A stretch of 64,000 nucleotides of DNA from Oceanicaulis sp. HLUCCA04 (lineage in GTDB: Bacteria > Pseudomonadota > Alphaproteobacteria > Caulobacterales > Maricaulaceae). The position numbers were made by a program, and so were the translations under genes. The stretch covers positions 62,001 to 126,000 of the forward strand of contig LJSH01000001.1 in assembly GCA_001314625.1 (NCBI GenBank). Direction: 5' to 3'. This document shows positions 62,680-64,000 of this stretch, piece by piece (position 1 is the first letter of the stretch; the number at the start of each line of letters is the position of its first letter). Below the pieces are notes generated by a model. The model was not told where the DNA came from. It searched no databases and saw only the letters and a program-made list of their open reading frames with translations.

Positions 62680-63864
62680 ATGAAAAAACTTGTGAGTGCG
62701 ATGCTGGCGCTGGCATGGACGGGTCTGGCGGGCGCGCAAGAGTATTTTCCGCCCGAAGGCGCAGAAAACTGGGAGCGGGTTGAGCCCGCCGCCGCCGGTT
62801 TCGAGCCTGATGCGCTTCGTGCCGCGATTGACTTTGCCGTTGCCAGCGAGACGCAAAATCCCGCCCCTCTGGGCGATGTGGTGAACGCGCGCGAACTGAC
62901 CGTGATGGTGCCGCTGCAATGGGCTGCCGAACCCTATTCCGATCCGGTCGGGCCGCTGGCAGACCGCGGCGATCCGTCGGGTCTCATCGTGCGCGGCGGA
63001 CGTATCGTGGCCGAGTGGGGTCAGCCTGAACGCGTCGACATGACCTTCTCGGTGACCAAGAGCTTCCTCGCACACGTGGTCGGCCTTGCCCTTGATGACG
63101 GCCTGATCGGCGATGTGAACATGCCGGTTTCGGCGCAAGTGGCCGATGACCGCTTTCACACCGCACACAATGCGGCAATCACATGGGACCAGATGCTGCG
63201 CCAGACCAGCGGCTGGTGGGGCGAGCTGTGGGGCAAGCCCGCCTGGGCTGACCGGCCCGGCGAGAACGCCTTTGACGATCTGGTGGCCGGACCGCCCGAG
63301 CCCGGCAGTGCCTATGAATACAATGATGTGCGTGTGAACGCGCTGGCGCTGGCGGCGACCCATGTGTTCGGCCGCGAGCTGCCTGACGTGCTGCGCGAGC
63401 GGATCATGGATCCGATTGGCGGGTCTGACGGCTGGGTCTGGCATGGCTATGCCAACAGCTATGCCGAGATTGACGGGCAGAGCCTGCTCTCGGTGTCGGG
63501 TGGTGGCCACTGGGGCGGCGGCATGTTCATCGACGCGTTTGACATGGCCCGGCTGGGGCTTCTCGATCTCCATCGCGGTGAATGGGATGGTGAACGCCTC
63601 CTCAGCGACGAGTTCTACAATGCGGCGCTGACCCCGGGCGAGCACAATCCGGGTTATGGCTATATGAATTTTTTCCTGAATGCGCCGGGAACCGGCTTTC
63701 ACTCTGAGGCGATACCGGCCAATGCGTATTTTCACCTCGGCGCGGGCGCGAACATCATCTTCGTCAGCCCGGACCATGATCTGGTAGCGGTGGTCCGCTG
63801 GATCGACGGCGCTGCGGCGACCGCGTTTTTCGAGCGCCTGATCGGGTCCATCGAAGGCGAGTGA
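62680..63864 (+). CDS. Serine hydrolase, beta-lactamase family (class C-like)
   Basis: A 394-residue protein with signal peptide MKKLVSAMLALAWTGLAGAQ after a GGGGGAG site. The MTFSVTKSFLAHVV segment is the S-x-x-K active site, YEYNDVRVNALAL the Y-x-N, and YFHLGAGANIIFVSPDHDLV holds the HxG equivalent of KTG. The fold is shared by class C beta-lactamases, esterases and D-aminopeptidases; given neighbours, a peptidase or esterase is as likely as a beta-lactamase. Confidence 0.85.
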   Translation: MKKLVSAMLALAWTGLAGAQEYFPPEGAENWERVEPAAAGFEPDALRAAIDFAVASETQNPAPLGDVVNARELTVMVPLQWAAEPYSDPVGPLADRGDPSGLIVRGGRIVAEWGQPERVDMTFSVTKSFLAHVVGLALDDGLIGDVNMPVSAQVADDRFHTAHNAAITWDQMLRQTSGWWGELWGKPAWADRPGENAFDDLVAGPPEPGSAYEYNDVRVNALALAATHVFGRELPDVLRERIMDPIGGSDGWVWHGYANSYAEIDGQSLLSVSGGGHWGGGMFIDAFDMARLGLLDLHRGEWDGERLLSDEFYNAALTPGEHNPGYGYMNFFLNAPGTGFHSEAIPANAYFHLGAGANIIFVSPDHDLVAVVRWIDGAAATAFFERLIGSIEGE

Positions 63865-63947
63865 TCCATCTCACCGCCCCCTCTTGCCCCGGCTTCTGAC
63901 TGCCGTTAGCTGTGCAGCGAAATAATTTTTCTGAAAGGAAAGTCGCC

Positions 63948-64000
63948 ATGCCCCGCCAGACCGGTGCCGAGCACCTTGCCGATGCGCTGCTTGCCAACGG
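63948..64000 (+). CDS. Start of probable TPP-dependent enzyme (truncated by window)
   Basis: ATG at 63948 after AAAGGAAAG opens MPRQTGAEHLADALLANG. The TGAExLxxAL pattern is the usual start of acetolactate-synthase-like thiamine pyrophosphate enzymes. Only 17 codons are visible, so the assignment is tentative. Confidence 0.5.
   Translation, partial: MPRQTGAEHLADALLAN

Noticed and set aside
1-64000. CRISPR array, prophage or insertion sequence
   Set aside because: No regularly spaced direct repeats, transposase, integrase or phage structural genes were seen in the window.

Overview
The window is about 64 kb of high-GC DNA from a Gram-negative alphaproteobacterium. Its genes (TonB-dependent receptors, DUF2336, a proline-rich OmpA, an arginine succinyltransferase operon, and an alphaproteobacterial-type tRNA-His with A73 and no encoded G-1) fit best with Hyphomonadaceae/Maricaulales (Glycocaulis, Oceanicaulis or Maricaulis-like). 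That placement is inference from gene content; no database was searched.

1-18 kb is mostly housekeeping: an AsmA-like protein cut by the left edge (missing from the ORF track), an M48 lipoprotein protease, tRNA-His, a small low-GC patch with a stand-alone HIRAN protein and an orphan HicB, an FAD oxidoreductase, a lytic transglycosylase, DUF2336, a response regulator/Hpt pair, NAD kinase, EgtB, a class II aldolase, and an RND efflux adaptor/pump pair.

18-39 kb is a CoA-ester catabolic region. One minus-strand operon (thiolase, acyl-CoA ligase, thioesterase, coupled by ATGA overlaps) diverges from a PaaN-type aldehyde dehydrogenase. It is followed by a TonB receptor, a tandem-domain HxlR regulator, a divergent nitronate monooxygenase overlapping a carotenoid-cleavage-type oxygenase, a second ligase/thiolase pair, a third thiolase, a secreted S33 hydrolase, an SLC13 permease and a family III CoA-transferase. 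Two 24-base sites sharing 18 positions lie before the TonB receptor and between the HxlR and monooxygenase genes, suggesting one regulon. The layout reads as uptake, oxidative cleavage, CoA activation and thiolysis of an unknown, probably hydrophobic, substrate.

39-47 kb holds OmpA, a cystathionine gamma-synthase-family enzyme, and an ast operon (M20 hydrolase, astA, astD, astB) ending at a clear terminator. The M20 hydrolase is in the place where AstE would be expected.

47-51 kb is an operon of small membrane proteins: three paralogues sharing an N-terminal QNWFAV transmembrane signature plus one different membrane protein. The third paralogue is frameshifted and the gene after it carries an in-frame amber stop. 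This is the least understood part of the window.

51-58 kb is a compact histidine operon: a YerC/TrpR-like regulator with an inverted repeat in its promoter, then hisG, hisD, hisB with a long unexplained N-terminal domain, hisH, hisA, hisF and hisIE. The gene order is the enteric GDCBHAFI order, with the HisB extension sitting where HisC should be. 58-64 kb holds a secreted M14 peptidase divergent from a TonB receptor, a beta-lactamase-fold serine hydrolase, and the first codons of a probable TPP-dependent enzyme.
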